Origin: Bacteroidales bacterium
GTDB taxonomy: Bacteria > Bacteroidota > Bacteroidia > Bacteroidales > Muribaculaceae
Assembly: GCA_004557565.1 (NCBI GenBank)
Contig: SFGS01000010.1
Span: forward strand, 24,942 to 88,941
DNA length: 64,000 nucleotides
Reading direction: 5' to 3'
In this document: positions 23,009 to 31,830 of the stretch, one piece after another
Position numbering within the stretch: position 1 is the first letter of the stretch
Layout of the letters: the number at the start of each line of letters is the position of its first letter
Made by a program: the position numbers and the translations under genes
Notes under the pieces: model-generated
The model's database searches: none
What the model saw: the letters and a program-made list of their open reading frames with translations, nothing else
Told to the model about the DNA's origin: nothing

Positions 23009-24024
23009 AGCCTTTCGCACTCTACCGTATGCCTGGGGAAGCGCTGGCTACCCGTATCACTGCCGCAAAAGCCACAGTGGTGAGCAGTTGCGCCGAACTT
23101 AACGGACGCAGTGGCTTTGTGATTGCCCCTTTCTCCCCCACTCCACACGAGCCAATCCTGCTGATTGAGCCAGAAGAAGTGAGTAAATTTGTGCCCGATG
23201 CCGATGGTGGCGAGCCTTTCGCCTTTGTAGATGTGGAGTCGTCGAGCAGCAGAGCCGCCTACGCATCTACTTTCCCTGCATTTCACAAAACGCTCACCAA
23301 CAACACTTTCCGAAAAGTGGTGCTGGCGCGACAGAAAACGGTGGAATGTGGTGGCGAAGTCGATGCCATACGCCTGTTTAACCGTGCGTGCAAACTCTAT
23401 CCGCTACAAATGATTGTGCTGGTGTGCGCCGAAGAATGTGGCACTTGGCTGATGGCTACACCCGAAATTCTGCTTCAAGGGCATGGCGACCTGTGGCGCA
23501 CAATGGCGCTGGCAGGCACAATGAAAGCCTGTGACGAGCAACAGGGCTGGAGTGTGAAGAACATTCGTGAGCAACGCCTGGTATCGACCTACATCAGCAA
23601 ATGCCTCGCTTCACACGCCCACGACATCGACTTGCGTGGACCAATGACCGCCCACGCTGGCGCACTGGTGCATCTGAAAAGTGAATTTACATTCAAACTC
23701 AACGATGCCTCAAAGGTGGGCAACTTGATTGACGAACTCTACCCCACGCCTGCCGTTTGCGGCATTCCAAAAGATGCCACCAGGGAGTTTATCTGCGCCC
23801 ACGAACCTGCGCCACGCCACTATTACAGCGGCTTTATGGGACCATTGAACATGGGCGGCAATTCCGACCTCTACGTTTCGCTTCGCTGTATGAAGATTGA
23901 CGGCAACCGCTGCACGCTTTTCGCTGGCGGTGGACTTATCAGCGACAGCATCGAGCAGCAGGAATGGGAAGAAACCGAAGCTAAAATGGGCACGATGCTC
24001 CGATGCCTCAACACCGAATACTAA
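23005..24024 (+). CDS. menF: Isochorismate synthase
   Basis: A 339-residue chorismate-binding enzyme that converts chorismate to isochorismate, the entry step of menaquinone synthesis. Conserved blocks are FRKVVLARQKTVE, WLMATPEILLQ, MALAGTMKA, HLKSEFTFKL, ELYPTPAVCGIPKDATREFI, YYSGFMGPLN and CTLFAGGGLI. It is short (usually 370-430), mainly because of a reduced N-terminal domain, which is common in Bacteroidales. The start at 23005 overlaps the previous stop; an upstream in-frame ATG at 22954 would run through the menI coding end and is less likely. Confidence 0.92.
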   Translation: MKPFALYRMPGEALATRITAAKATVVSSCAELNGRSGFVIAPFSPTPHEPILLIEPEEVSKFVPDADGGEPFAFVDVESSSSRAAYASTFPAFHKTLTNNTFRKVVLARQKTVECGGEVDAIRLFNRACKLYPLQMIVLVCAEECGTWLMATPEILLQGHGDLWRTMALAGTMKACDEQQGWSVKNIREQRLVSTYISKCLASHAHDIDLRGPMTAHAGALVHLKSEFTFKLNDASKVGNLIDELYPTPAVCGIPKDATREFICAHEPAPRHYYSGFMGPLNMGGNSDLYVSLRCMKIDGNRCTLFAGGGLISDSIEQQEWEETEAKMGTMLRCLNTEY

Positions 24025-24045
24025 ACCACTCTATATCGCTTAAGA

Positions 24046-25701
24046 ATGTATAGCAACAAGGAAAATATCAATATTCTCACAGCCCTGCTCGTGAGTCACG
24101 GCATCACCGACGCTGTGGTTTGCCCCGGCTCGCGCAATGCCGCCATTATCCACAATCTGGCGGAGTGTCCGAAAATCAAGTGCCACCCTGTGACCGATGA
24201 GCGCAGCGCGGCATTTGTGGCAATGGGTATGGCACAAGCCACTTGCCGACCTGTGGTGGTGTGCGTTACTTCTGGATCAGCCTTGCTCAACACTGCACCA
24301 GCCGTAGCAGAGGCCACTTACCAGCACCAAGGCATCATCGTGATTTCTGCCGACCGCCCTGCCGCATGGATTGGGCAGAGTGTGGGTCAAACGATTCCAC
24401 AGCCGGGTGCGCTTGGCTCTTTTGTGGGCAAATGCGTCAACATTCCAGAACCACACACCGACGATGACCGTTGGCACATCAATCGCCTTGTGAACGAGGC
24501 GCTGATTGAGGCAAAAAAATATCATCGTCCAAGCGTGCACATCAATGTGCCTTTGAGCGAACCGCTATTTGAATACACAGTGAAGAAATTGCCAAAAGAG
24601 CGCGTTATCACGCTTTGGGAAAGCACCTTTGGCTCTGCCGAACCGTTTGTCGACGAATTCACTGCGGCAAAGCGCCCTATGATTGTGGTGGGACAAACCG
24701 ATGAGCAAACCTCTATCGACACACTCGATTATTTAGAGTTACTCGCCGATAGGGCAATCATCATTCACGAGGCACTGAATGGCTACGATGAATTGTTTGG
24801 CATCGACCTCGTGCTCAATGCCATTGAGGGCGTTGACAAAAAATATGTTCCAGATTTCGTTCTTCACATTGGAGGCGAAGTGGTGAGTAAACGCTTGAAA
24901 TCATTTCTCCAAAGGGCGGAAACCATGTGGCGCATCTCTCCAAACGGTGAAATCGCCGACACCTATAAAAACATCACAAATGTGATTTATGGCGATACAG
25001 TCGACACTCTTAAGATGATTGCCGTCGGTTATAAAATGCGTAATCTCAAGACTCCTTTTTCCATACAGACATATTATGACCTATGGTACGATGCTTTGGA
25101 AAAAGCCGACCAACATATCATCAACTATGAGCCGGCATACTCGCAGGCGGCGGCTGTGAAGGCATTTGAAGAACAGTACTACTACAGCGATTACGCCCCT
25201 CATATCCATTATGCGAACAGCACTTCCATTCGCCTTGCCAACCTCTTTGCACGCCACTATGTGTGGTGCAACCGTGGCACCAACGGCATAGAGGGCTGCG
25301 TTTCCACAGCCGTGGGATTTGCGATGGCTGTGCCAAAGACCGAGCGACTGGTGCTGGTGACTGGCGATTTGGCGTTTTTCTACGACAGCAACGCCCTGTG
25401 GAACGAGGCACTGCCAGCAAACATTGGCATTCTTTTGCTCAACAATGGCGAAGGCGGTATTTTCCGGCAAGTGAAAGGTTTTGGCGAAAACCCGATGGCA
25501 CAGGGCTTCCATCATGCCACAGCCGAAGGCATTTGCCACCAGAATGGCGTGACCTACGTTGCCATTCACAACATCGACGAACTTTATCAACAAATAGAGA
25601 GACTTACGGACGAAGAAGCCCCCATCGTGATGGAGGTGTTCACCGATGCCGAAATCGATAAACAAGAACTTATAAACATCTATAATAGTTTCAAATTATG
25701 A
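24046..25701 (+). CDS. menD: 2-succinyl-5-enolpyruvyl-6-hydroxy-3-cyclohexene-1-carboxylate synthase
   Basis: A 551-residue thiamine-diphosphate enzyme that joins isochorismate and 2-oxoglutarate (SEPHCHC synthase). The N-terminal VCPGSRNAAIIHNLAE (substrate and TPP Glu region), VTSGSALLNTAPAVAEA, and the C-terminal TPP-binding region (VTGDLAFFYDSNALWNEA, then LLLNNGEGGIFRQV) are all clear. The length is normal. It starts 21 bases after menF, and its stop overlaps the menB start by four bases (25698-25701). Confidence 0.96.
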   Translation: MYSNKENINILTALLVSHGITDAVVCPGSRNAAIIHNLAECPKIKCHPVTDERSAAFVAMGMAQATCRPVVVCVTSGSALLNTAPAVAEATYQHQGIIVISADRPAAWIGQSVGQTIPQPGALGSFVGKCVNIPEPHTDDDRWHINRLVNEALIEAKKYHRPSVHINVPLSEPLFEYTVKKLPKERVITLWESTFGSAEPFVDEFTAAKRPMIVVGQTDEQTSIDTLDYLELLADRAIIIHEALNGYDELFGIDLVLNAIEGVDKKYVPDFVLHIGGEVVSKRLKSFLQRAETMWRISPNGEIADTYKNITNVIYGDTVDTLKMIAVGYKMRNLKTPFSIQTYYDLWYDALEKADQHIINYEPAYSQAAAVKAFEEQYYYSDYAPHIHYANSTSIRLANLFARHYVWCNRGTNGIEGCVSTAVGFAMAVPKTERLVLVTGDLAFFYDSNALWNEALPANIGILLLNNGEGGIFRQVKGFGENPMAQGFHHATAEGICHQNGVTYVAIHNIDELYQQIERLTDEEAPIVMEVFTDAEIDKQELINIYNSFKL

Positions 25702-26519
25702 GAGAATGGAAAAAAATTGAAGGATTCGACTTTCAGGAAATCCTCTTTGAAGAATATAACGGTATAGCGAAAATCACTATCAACCGCCCTCGTTATCGCA
25801 ATGCGTTCACCCCTCGCACCACTTGGGAAATGAGCCAGGCGTTTGCCTACTGCCGTGAGGCGAGCCGCATCAGCGTGGTGATTCTCACCGGTGCTGGCGA
25901 CATGGCATTCTGTAGCGGTGGCGACATGAATGTGAAGGGCCGTGGCGGCTATGTGGGCGAAGACGGTGTGCCACGCCTCAATGTGCTTGACGTGCAAATG
26001 CAAATTCGCCGCTTGCCTAAGCCTGTTATCGCTATGGTAAACGGCTACGCCATCGGTGGCGGCCATGTGCTTCACTTGGTGTGCGACTTGACCATCGCAA
26101 GCGAAAACGCCATTTTCGGTCAAACTGGTCCAAAGGTGGGTTCATTCGATGCCGGTTTCGGTTCATCGTATTTGGCGCGCATCGTGGGTCAGAAGAAGGC
26201 GCGCGAAATTTGGTTCCTCTGCCGTCAATACTCGGCGAAAGAGGCTGAAGAAATGGGTATGGTCAACAAAGTGGTGCCATTCGACCAACTCGAAGACACC
26301 TGCGTGGAATGGGCAGAAATTATGATGCAGCACTCTCCTTTGGCTCTGCGTATGATTAAGGCTGGCTTAAATGCCGAACTCGACGGACAGGCTGGTATTC
26401 AAGAACTTGCTGGCGACGCCACCATGCTCTACTACTTCCTCGACGAAGCCCAAGAAGGCGGCAAAGCGTTCCTCGAAAAGCGCAAACCCGACTTCCAAAA
26501 ATATCCCAAAATGCCATAA
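25698..26519 (+). CDS. menB: 1,4-dihydroxy-2-naphthoyl-CoA synthase
   Basis: A 273-residue crotonase-family enzyme that closes the ring of o-succinylbenzoyl-CoA to give DHNA-CoA. Signatures are INRPRYRNAFTPRTTWEM, FCSGGDMNVKGRGGYVG (oxyanion hole), VNGYAIGGGHVLHLVCDLTIA, GPKVGSFDAGFGSSYLAR, and the C-terminal FLEKRKPDFQKYPKMP typical of MenB. It is translationally coupled to menD. The gap to menC holds a large inverted heptamer repeat. Confidence 0.97.
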   Translation: MREWKKIEGFDFQEILFEEYNGIAKITINRPRYRNAFTPRTTWEMSQAFAYCREASRISVVILTGAGDMAFCSGGDMNVKGRGGYVGEDGVPRLNVLDVQMQIRRLPKPVIAMVNGYAIGGGHVLHLVCDLTIASENAIFGQTGPKVGSFDAGFGSSYLARIVGQKKAREIWFLCRQYSAKEAEEMGMVNKVVPFDQLEDTCVEWAEIMMQHSPLALRMIKAGLNAELDGQAGIQELAGDATMLYYFLDEAQEGGKAFLEKRKPDFQKYPKMP

Positions 26520-26524
26520 AATCT

Positions 26525-26637
26525 TTTAGAAATTAGTGGTTAGAAATTAGAAGTTAGATTTTTAGGACGTCCTATCCCCCCAAATCTCTAATCTCTAATC
26601 TCTAACTTCTAATTTCTAACTTCTAATTTCTAATATC
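26525..26637. repeat. Inverted heptamer arms in the menB-menC gap
   Basis: The left arm TTAGAAATTAG..TTAGAAATTAGAAGTTAG and right arm of CTAATCTCTAACTTCTAATT-type repeats face each other around an AGGACGTCCT palindrome (26564-26573). The whole intercistronic gap is therefore one potential long stem-loop. The layout is the same as in the gcvPB-lpd gap. Confidence 0.8.
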
Positions 26638-26642
26638 TATAT

Positions 26643-27665
26643 ATGACTTTTTCGATTCAAGAGAAATTGTTGCATTTCAAGCAGCCGGCTGGCACTTCGC
26701 GTGGCGTATATACCACACGACGAATCTGGCTTTTGACGGTTGAACACGATGGACGCACCGCCATAGGCGAATGTGCGCCATTGCCACAGTTAAGTTGCGA
26801 CGACATACCCGATTACGAGGCTGTTTTACGCCGATTTTGCGACATCATCGAAGCCACAGGCGCCATTCCTTACGATGAAATGCGCAACTATCCCTCCATG
26901 CTCTTTGGCGTGGAAACCGCCCTCGCGCAACTCTCTCGCACCGATGGATTGCTCTACGACACTCCTTTCAGCCACGGCGAGGAAGGCATTCCCATCAACG
27001 GCTTGGTGTGGATGGGCACGCACGATGAAATGCTCAGCCGCCTGAAGGAAAAACTCGCACTCGGTTTCCGCTGCGTGAAACTAAAAATCGGTGCTATCGA
27101 CTTTGCGAAAGAACTCGACCTGATTCAGCACATACGCAAGCATTTCAGCCGTGAGGAAGTGGAACTCCGTGTTGATGCCAATGGCGGTTTCACGCCCGAT
27201 GTGGCTCTGGAAAGGTTGCAAGAATTGGCTCGCTACGACATTCACAGCATTGAGCAACCCATCATGGCGCATCAGTGGAGCGAAATGGCGCAACTTTGCC
27301 AACTGTCGCCACTGCCTATCGCCCTCGATGAGGAACTGATTGGCGTGAACTCCACCGACGAGAAAATCCGCCTGCTCGACACCATCAAACCACAATACAT
27401 CATTCTCAAACCATCGCTCCACGGTGGCGTGGCTGGCACTCGCGAATGGATTGCGCTGGCGAATGAGCGTGGCATAGGCAGCTGGATAACAAGTGCGCTG
27501 GAAAGCAACATCGGACTCAACGCCATTGCCCAACTCGCTGCCGACATCTACGGTCCAAAAATCACAATGCCACAAGGTTTGGGCACTGGTATGCTTTTCA
27601 CCGACAACATTCCCATGCCTTTGGAAATCAGAAACGACTGCCTATGGATTACGAAGCGTTCATAG
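26643..27665 (+). CDS. menC: o-succinylbenzoate synthase
   Basis: A 340-residue enolase-superfamily enzyme that dehydrates SHCHC to o-succinylbenzoate. The catalytic K-x-K is K146/K148 in RCVKLKIG. Metal ligands are probably D178 (LRVDANGG), E204 (SIEQP) and D229 (IALDEEL), and the second lysine is K256 in IILKPSLHGG. The length is slightly above the usual 320. It overlaps menE by 22 bases, so the two are coupled. Confidence 0.95.
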   Translation: MTFSIQEKLLHFKQPAGTSRGVYTTRRIWLLTVEHDGRTAIGECAPLPQLSCDDIPDYEAVLRRFCDIIEATGAIPYDEMRNYPSMLFGVETALAQLSRTDGLLYDTPFSHGEEGIPINGLVWMGTHDEMLSRLKEKLALGFRCVKLKIGAIDFAKELDLIQHIRKHFSREEVELRVDANGGFTPDVALERLQELARYDIHSIEQPIMAHQWSEMAQLCQLSPLPIALDEELIGVNSTDEKIRLLDTIKPQYIILKPSLHGGVAGTREWIALANERGIGSWITSALESNIGLNAIAQLAADIYGPKITMPQGLGTGMLFTDNIPMPLEIRNDCLWITKRS

Positions 27666-28609
27666 ACGAGTGGCACAACTCGGAAGCATGTGTACTGGTA
27701 CACACCAGTGGCTCCACAGGCGCACCTAAGCCTATGATGGTGGAGAAGCGTCGCATGGAGGCGAGCGCACGCATCACCTGTGCCTTCTTGGGCTTGCAAA
27801 GTGGCGACACGGCTTTGCTCTGTATGCCTCTCGACTACATTGCCGGTAAAATGATGGTGGTGCGCGCCATCACTTGCGGTTTGCGGCTCATTCGCATTGA
27901 GCCATGCAGCCACCCGATGGCAGAGGTGTGCACCCCTATCCACTTTGCCGCTATGGTGCCGCTGCAAGTGGCAAATTCGCTAAAGGTGGCTGTCGAGCGC
28001 CAAAGGCTCATGGCTATCAAGCACTTGATTATAGGTGGAGGCGCAATTGATGATGATTTGGAGCGTGAGTTGCGAGATTTCCCCAACGCTGTATGGAGCA
28101 CCTACGGCATGACCGAAACGCTCTCGCACATTGCTTTGCGCCGCATCAGCGGCAGCGAAGCGAGTTTGTGGTACACGCCTTTCGATGGTGTGACGGTGAG
28201 TCTCGACAGCCGTGGCTGCCTCGTGATTGATGCGCCGCATGTGTGCCACACCACCCTTGCGACCAACGACTGCGCCGAAATCCGCGATGGCAAATTCCGT
28301 ATTCTCGGACGCATCGACAATGTGGTGTGCAGTGGTGGCATCAAAATCCAAATCGAGGAAGTGGAGCAATCGCTCAAACCTCACATTCACAAACGATTCA
28401 TCATCACCAAGCGAAAAGACAAGGATTTAGGAGAAGCATTGACGCTGCTCACCGAGGAAACCGATGTAGAAGCCGTGCGCTGCATCTGCCAGCGTGCGCT
28501 GCCAAAGTATCATCAGCCGCGCCACATTTTCCATATCGAGGAAGTGCCGCTGACCGAAACAGGCAAACCAGCGCGTGCAAAAGCCGAATCCATAGCCAAT
28601 TCGCTTTGA
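27644..28609 (+). CDS. menE: o-succinylbenzoate-CoA ligase (short form)
   Basis: A 321-residue AMP-forming acyl-CoA synthetase. The P-loop is LVHTSGSTGAPKPMMVEKRR, the A5-type motif is STYGMTETLSHIALR, the hinge region is ILGRIDNVVCSGGIKIQIEE, and the catalytic lysine is in LTETGKPARAK. It is much shorter than enterobacterial MenE (about 450) because the N-terminal domain is cut down; this is the usual Bacteroidales form. It activates o-succinylbenzoate for MenB. Its stop codon overlaps the -33 box of the next promoter. Confidence 0.92.
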   Translation: MDYEAFIDEWHNSEACVLVHTSGSTGAPKPMMVEKRRMEASARITCAFLGLQSGDTALLCMPLDYIAGKMMVVRAITCGLRLIRIEPCSHPMAEVCTPIHFAAMVPLQVANSLKVAVERQRLMAIKHLIIGGGAIDDDLERELRDFPNAVWSTYGMTETLSHIALRRISGSEASLWYTPFDGVTVSLDSRGCLVIDAPHVCHTTLATNDCAEIRDGKFRILGRIDNVVCSGGIKIQIEEVEQSLKPHIHKRFIITKRKDKDLGEALTLLTEETDVEAVRCICQRALPKYHQPRHIFHIEEVPLTETGKPARAKAESIANSL

Positions 28610-28634
28610 AATTGGATTTAATTCGCTATATTTG
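28605..28634 (+). promoter_or_regulatory. Promoter for the HAD hydrolase gene, overlapping the menE stop
   Basis: TTTG (28605-28608) is followed after 18 bases by TATATTTG (28627-28634), an almost ideal Bacteroidota promoter. The ATG is 23 bases downstream. Confidence 0.75.
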
Positions 28635-28657
28635 CATTCTATTAAACCATTACTCCT

Positions 28658-29515
28658 ATGACTAACTACAAACGACCTCAAATAGCACTCATCTACGATT
28701 TTGATGGCACACTCGCACCCGGCAATATGCAGGAGTTTGGCTTCATTCAAGCCATTGGCGACGACATCGACCAGTTTTGGGAAAAGTGCAACAACCTTGC
28801 CAGCAACAACGATGCCAACCACATCCTCACCTATATGTACACCATGCTGAAAGAAGCGCGCGCCGACGGCATTTCGCTCAGGCGTGAGAGTTTTCAGAAA
28901 TTCGGCTCTATGGTGAAGTTGTTTCCCGGTGTGCAGGAGTGGTTCTCGGTCATCAACAAGGTGGGCGATGAACTCGGTCTCGACATCAAGCACTACATCA
29001 ATTCCTCTGGTTTGCGCGAAATGATTGAGGGCACATCTATCTACCATGAGTTTGAAGCCATTTACAGCAGCACCTATCTTTACGATGCCGACGGCGTGGC
29101 TTACTGGCCTGGTGTGGCAGTAGATTCCACAGCCAAAACGCAATTCATCTTCAAGATTTCGCGAGGCATCAAGGAATTGAGCGACAATTTGAAGGTGAAC
29201 GAATACATGCCCCACGATGAACGACCAGTGCAATACCAGCACATGATTTACTTTGGCGACGGTATGACCGATGTGCCAAGCATGGTGCTTGTGCGCTACT
29301 TTGGCGGCCATTCCATCGCCGTTTTCGCCGACGACGAGTGCCACAAAGACCAAGCCAGAAAACTCATTGAACACAACCGTGTGGACTTCATTGCCAAAGC
29401 CGATTACAGCGAAGGCGGCGAAATCTACCGTCTGGTGAAATCGATGCTCAAAAAAATGAAAGCCGACTACGATTTCGACCAACTCCTCCGCTGCCACAAA
29501 GCCTCCTGCAAATAA
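28658..29515 (+). CDS. HAD-family hydrolase
   Basis: A 285-residue haloacid-dehalogenase-type phosphatase. Motif I is D14-F-D16 in LIYDFDGTLAPG, motif II includes the HYINSSGLREMIEG segment, and motif IV is IYFGDGMTDVPSM. The cap lies between about residues 25 and 120. There is no signal peptide, so it is cytoplasmic. The substrate is unknown. It stands directly after the men operon but has its own strong promoter-like boxes, so a menaquinone role should not be assumed. Confidence 0.85.
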   Translation: MTNYKRPQIALIYDFDGTLAPGNMQEFGFIQAIGDDIDQFWEKCNNLASNNDANHILTYMYTMLKEARADGISLRRESFQKFGSMVKLFPGVQEWFSVINKVGDELGLDIKHYINSSGLREMIEGTSIYHEFEAIYSSTYLYDADGVAYWPGVAVDSTAKTQFIFKISRGIKELSDNLKVNEYMPHDERPVQYQHMIYFGDGMTDVPSMVLVRYFGGHSIAVFADDECHKDQARKLIEHNRVDFIAKADYSEGGEIYRLVKSMLKKMKADYDFDQLLRCHKASCK

Positions 29516-29565
29516 CTTGTCTCCCCACTATGATATAGCATCTGGTGGATGGGAGCGATAATATA

Positions 29566-29598
29566 AAAGGCAGCGAATTTTTGAGTTTCGCTGCCTTT
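29566..29598. terminator. Bidirectional terminator between convergent genes
   Basis: A perfect 12-bp stem, AAAGGCAGCGAA (29566-29577) with TTCGCTGCCTTT (29587-29598), with A residues before and T residues after it. It suits both the HAD gene and the opposing small secreted-protein gene. Confidence 0.85.
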
Positions 29599-29608
29599 AT
29601 TCGTCGGT

Positions 29609-30151
29609 TTATTTCACCTTTACGGTTTTGTATTTTTTCACCACATCGCCGCCTTGCCACTCGTAGGTGGTGATGCGCACTTTTCCGTTGCCGAGTTTCT
29701 TTACTGGTGGATTGGTGTCGAAATTGGTGTCTTCATCGCCAAGCCACACGGTGAATGGAGGCACTGCATCTATCCACCCGGTGCGCTTGAGGGTGAAAAT
29801 GCGGTAAACCTGCCAACTTGAAGTCACCCACCCCGGCTGAATGCCAATCTCGTCTTTTCCGTCGCCATTGAGGTCGCCAAGGTTGCAAGGCACACCGCTC
29901 ACGCATTGCTTCACATTAATCGAAGGAATGGAGGGGTTGGTGAATTTCAGCACACCGTAGAGCGACTCAAAATCGTCGAGTTCTTCCCAACGGTCAGCAT
30001 CTTTGGGTGGAATGAAATACACATATTCTTTCTTACCATCGCCATTGAAATCGCCATAAGCATAGTTATAGCCCTTTGGCGGACGCTGCGCAAATGCCGA
30101 AAGACACATTGCCACGGCACACAATCCTAAACAAATTCTTAAAGATTTCAT
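29609..30151 (-). CDS. Secreted protein with calcium-loop-like repeats
   Basis: A 180-residue protein with a signal peptide (residues 1-22, ICLGLCAVAMCLSAFAQ). Two Asp-rich loops, YGDFNGDGKKEYVYF and LGDLNGDGKDEIGI, resemble FG-GAP/VCBS or dockerin-like calcium-binding turns. The C-terminal half is beta-rich (VWLGDEDTNFDTNPPVK, VRITTYEWQGGDVVKKY). No enzyme motif was found. It is the last gene of the minus-strand run from dxs to trxB, 19 bases after trxB. Confidence 0.6.
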   Translation of the reverse strand: MKSLRICLGLCAVAMCLSAFAQRPPKGYNYAYGDFNGDGKKEYVYFIPPKDADRWEELDDFESLYGVLKFTNPSIPSINVKQCVSGVPCNLGDLNGDGKDEIGIQPGWVTSSWQVYRIFTLKRTGWIDAVPPFTVWLGDEDTNFDTNPPVKKLGNGKVRITTYEWQGGDVVKKYKTVKVK

Positions 30152-30170
30152 AATTAATCAGTTTAAAATA

Positions 30171-31103
30171 TTATAATGCGTCGAGATATGATTTCGCATC
30201 GAGGGCGGCACGGCAACCCGAACCTGCAGCCACAATAGCCTGACGGTAATGTGGGTCGGCAACATCGCCAGCGGCAAACACGCCTTTCACGCTCGTTTCG
30301 GTGGTGATGCCACCAAGAGCGATATAGCCCTGCTCATCGAGTGCTACCTGACCTTTCAGGAAGTCGGTGTTGGGCTTGTGGCCGATGGCGAGGAAAAAGC
30401 CGTCGATGTCGATGTCGAGCATTTGTTCCTTATCGGTGCCCTTAAATTGCACCAAGTGCGCACCTTCCACAAATTGCTCACCGAAAAGCCCCACGGTGTT
30501 GGTGTTGTAGAGAATTTCAATGTTTTCTTTCTCGTTCACACGCTGCTGCATAGCGGCCGACGCACGCAAATAAGGTTTGCGCACAATCATATACACCTTC
30601 TTGGCAAGGTTGCTCAAATAGTAAGCCTCTTCGCAAGCAGTGTCGCCACCACCCACTACTGCCACCACTTTCTTGCGGTAGAAGAAACCGTCGCAAGTGG
30701 CACAAGCCGACACGCCCATGCCTGCATATTTCTGCTCATCGGCAAGACCGAGATACTTGGCTGATGCACCAGTGGCAATAATCACAGCGTCGGCAGAAAT
30801 GGTGCTGGTGCCGTCAACCGTTGCCACAAATGGGCGTTTCGATAGGTCGATATCCGTAATGATGCCATTGCGCACTTCAGCCCCCACATTCACGGCTTGC
30901 TGGCGCATATTCTCCATCAAGTCGAAGCCTTCCACGCCTTGTGGAAAACCTGGGTAATTCTCGATGGTGGTGGTCTGAGTGAGTTGTCCACCGGGCTGAA
31001 TACCAGAATAAAGCACACTGCTAATTCCTGCACGAGAGAGATAAATGGCTGCTGTATAACCAGCCGGGCCAGAACCTATGATAAGACATTTAGTTGTTTC
31101 CAT
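30171..31103 (-). CDS. trxB: Thioredoxin reductase
   Basis: A 310-residue NADPH-dependent flavoenzyme of normal length. The FAD site is IIGSGPAGYTAAIYLSRAG (8-26), the redox pair is C134/C137 in SACATCDGFFYR, the NADPH site is VVGGGDTACEEAYYLS, and GVFAAGDVADPHYRQ is the second FAD contact. It reduces thioredoxin in the cytoplasm. It lies in a minus-strand run after the LolA-like gene, with a 127-base gap carrying TTTCGAGG-type repeats. Confidence 0.97.
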   Translation of the reverse strand: METTKCLIIGSGPAGYTAAIYLSRAGISSVLYSGIQPGGQLTQTTTIENYPGFPQGVEGFDLMENMRQQAVNVGAEVRNGIITDIDLSKRPFVATVDGTSTISADAVIIATGASAKYLGLADEQKYAGMGVSACATCDGFFYRKKVVAVVGGGDTACEEAYYLSNLAKKVYMIVRKPYLRASAAMQQRVNEKENIEILYNTNTVGLFGEQFVEGAHLVQFKGTDKEQMLDIDIDGFFLAIGHKPNTDFLKGQVALDEQGYIALGGITTETSVKGVFAAGDVADPHYRQAIVAAGSGCRAALDAKSYLDAL

Positions 31104-31113
31104 AATTTTTGGG

Positions 31114-31188
31114 GTCTACGAGTCAACGGGTCAACAGGTCAACGAGGTTTTCGAGGTTTCGAATTTTCGAGGTTTCGAGATTTCGGGA
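31114..31188. repeat. Short tandem repeats in the LolA-like to trxB gap
   Basis: GTCAAC-containing units (GTCAACGG, GTCAACAG, GTCAACGAG) are followed by period-8 TTTCGAGG/TTTCGAAT units. The latter match the array at 58445-58506. Confidence 0.75.
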
Positions 31189-31230
31189 CTGTTGGACGTT
31201 GTTGGTTAAATAATTTTAAAACAATAATTT

Positions 31231-31815
31231 TTATCGCAAATCCACCACTTCGGTGCCTGCTGGAACCATCTTTTTATTGAATTTGAAGGTGGCGGCATTG
31301 GTGGCAACTTTGGTTTTGTAGTTGCTGATAGTGAGCGTTTCGCTACCCTTTTTTGTGGTGTAAATTGCCTTGGTCAGCACATAACTTTTCGACACATAAA
31401 GTGTGACCGAAACCACCTTGCTTTTTGCCTTTGGCTTCAAGGTGAGCACATAGCCCGAACCGCTTTTTTTCGCACTCATTTTGTAGCCCGATTTGAGCGA
31501 TTGAGCCGCAGCCAATGGGTGAATCATCACCAACTGTTGAGCAGTGGGCGTAGTCACATTAACTTCATCTGTGGCAGTGGAATAAGTCCATTGAGTTTTG
31601 CCATCGTACCACGATTTTATGTTGTTGGCAAGGATTCGAAACTGATTGCCCTTCATCACAATCGTACCGTGTGAAGAACCTGCTCTATAATTAGCACTCA
31701 CAGCGCCAGCAGCCTTGTAGGCAGCAACTGTGCGGTCGAAAATTTGAGTTGCACTTTGAGCATGGCAGCACACCACTGCCAGCAGCAACATTGCCATTGT
31801 GAATAATCTTTTCAT
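31231..31815 (-). CDS. LolA-like outer-membrane lipoprotein carrier
   Basis: A 194-residue protein with a signal peptide (residues 1-19, ending CCHAQS). The body is all beta (ANYRAGSSHGTIVMKGNQFRI, SWYDGKTQWTYSTATDEVNVT, YVLTLKPKAKSKVVSVTLYV, LTKAIYTTKKGSETLTISNY), the pattern of LolA and related half-barrel lipoprotein chaperones. LolA carries lipoproteins across the periplasm from LolCDE to the outer membrane. Sequence similarity in this family is low and Bacteroidales have several LolA-like proteins, so the exact role is uncertain. It starts 15 bases after the ftsK stop, so probably co-transcribed. Confidence 0.72.
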   Translation of the reverse strand: MKRLFTMAMLLLAVVCCHAQSATQIFDRTVAAYKAAGAVSANYRAGSSHGTIVMKGNQFRILANNIKSWYDGKTQWTYSTATDEVNVTTPTAQQLVMIHPLAAAQSLKSGYKMSAKKSGSGYVLTLKPKAKSKVVSVTLYVSKSYVLTKAIYTTKKGSETLTISNYKTKVATNAATFKFNKKMVPAGTEVVDLR

Positions 31816-31830
31816 TGCTTTAATTTCTTA

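Noticed and set aside
28427..29497. 356-codon open frame opposite the HAD hydrolase
   Set aside because: Antisense shadow; the HAD motifs on the plus strand are clear and the promoter and terminator fit that strand.
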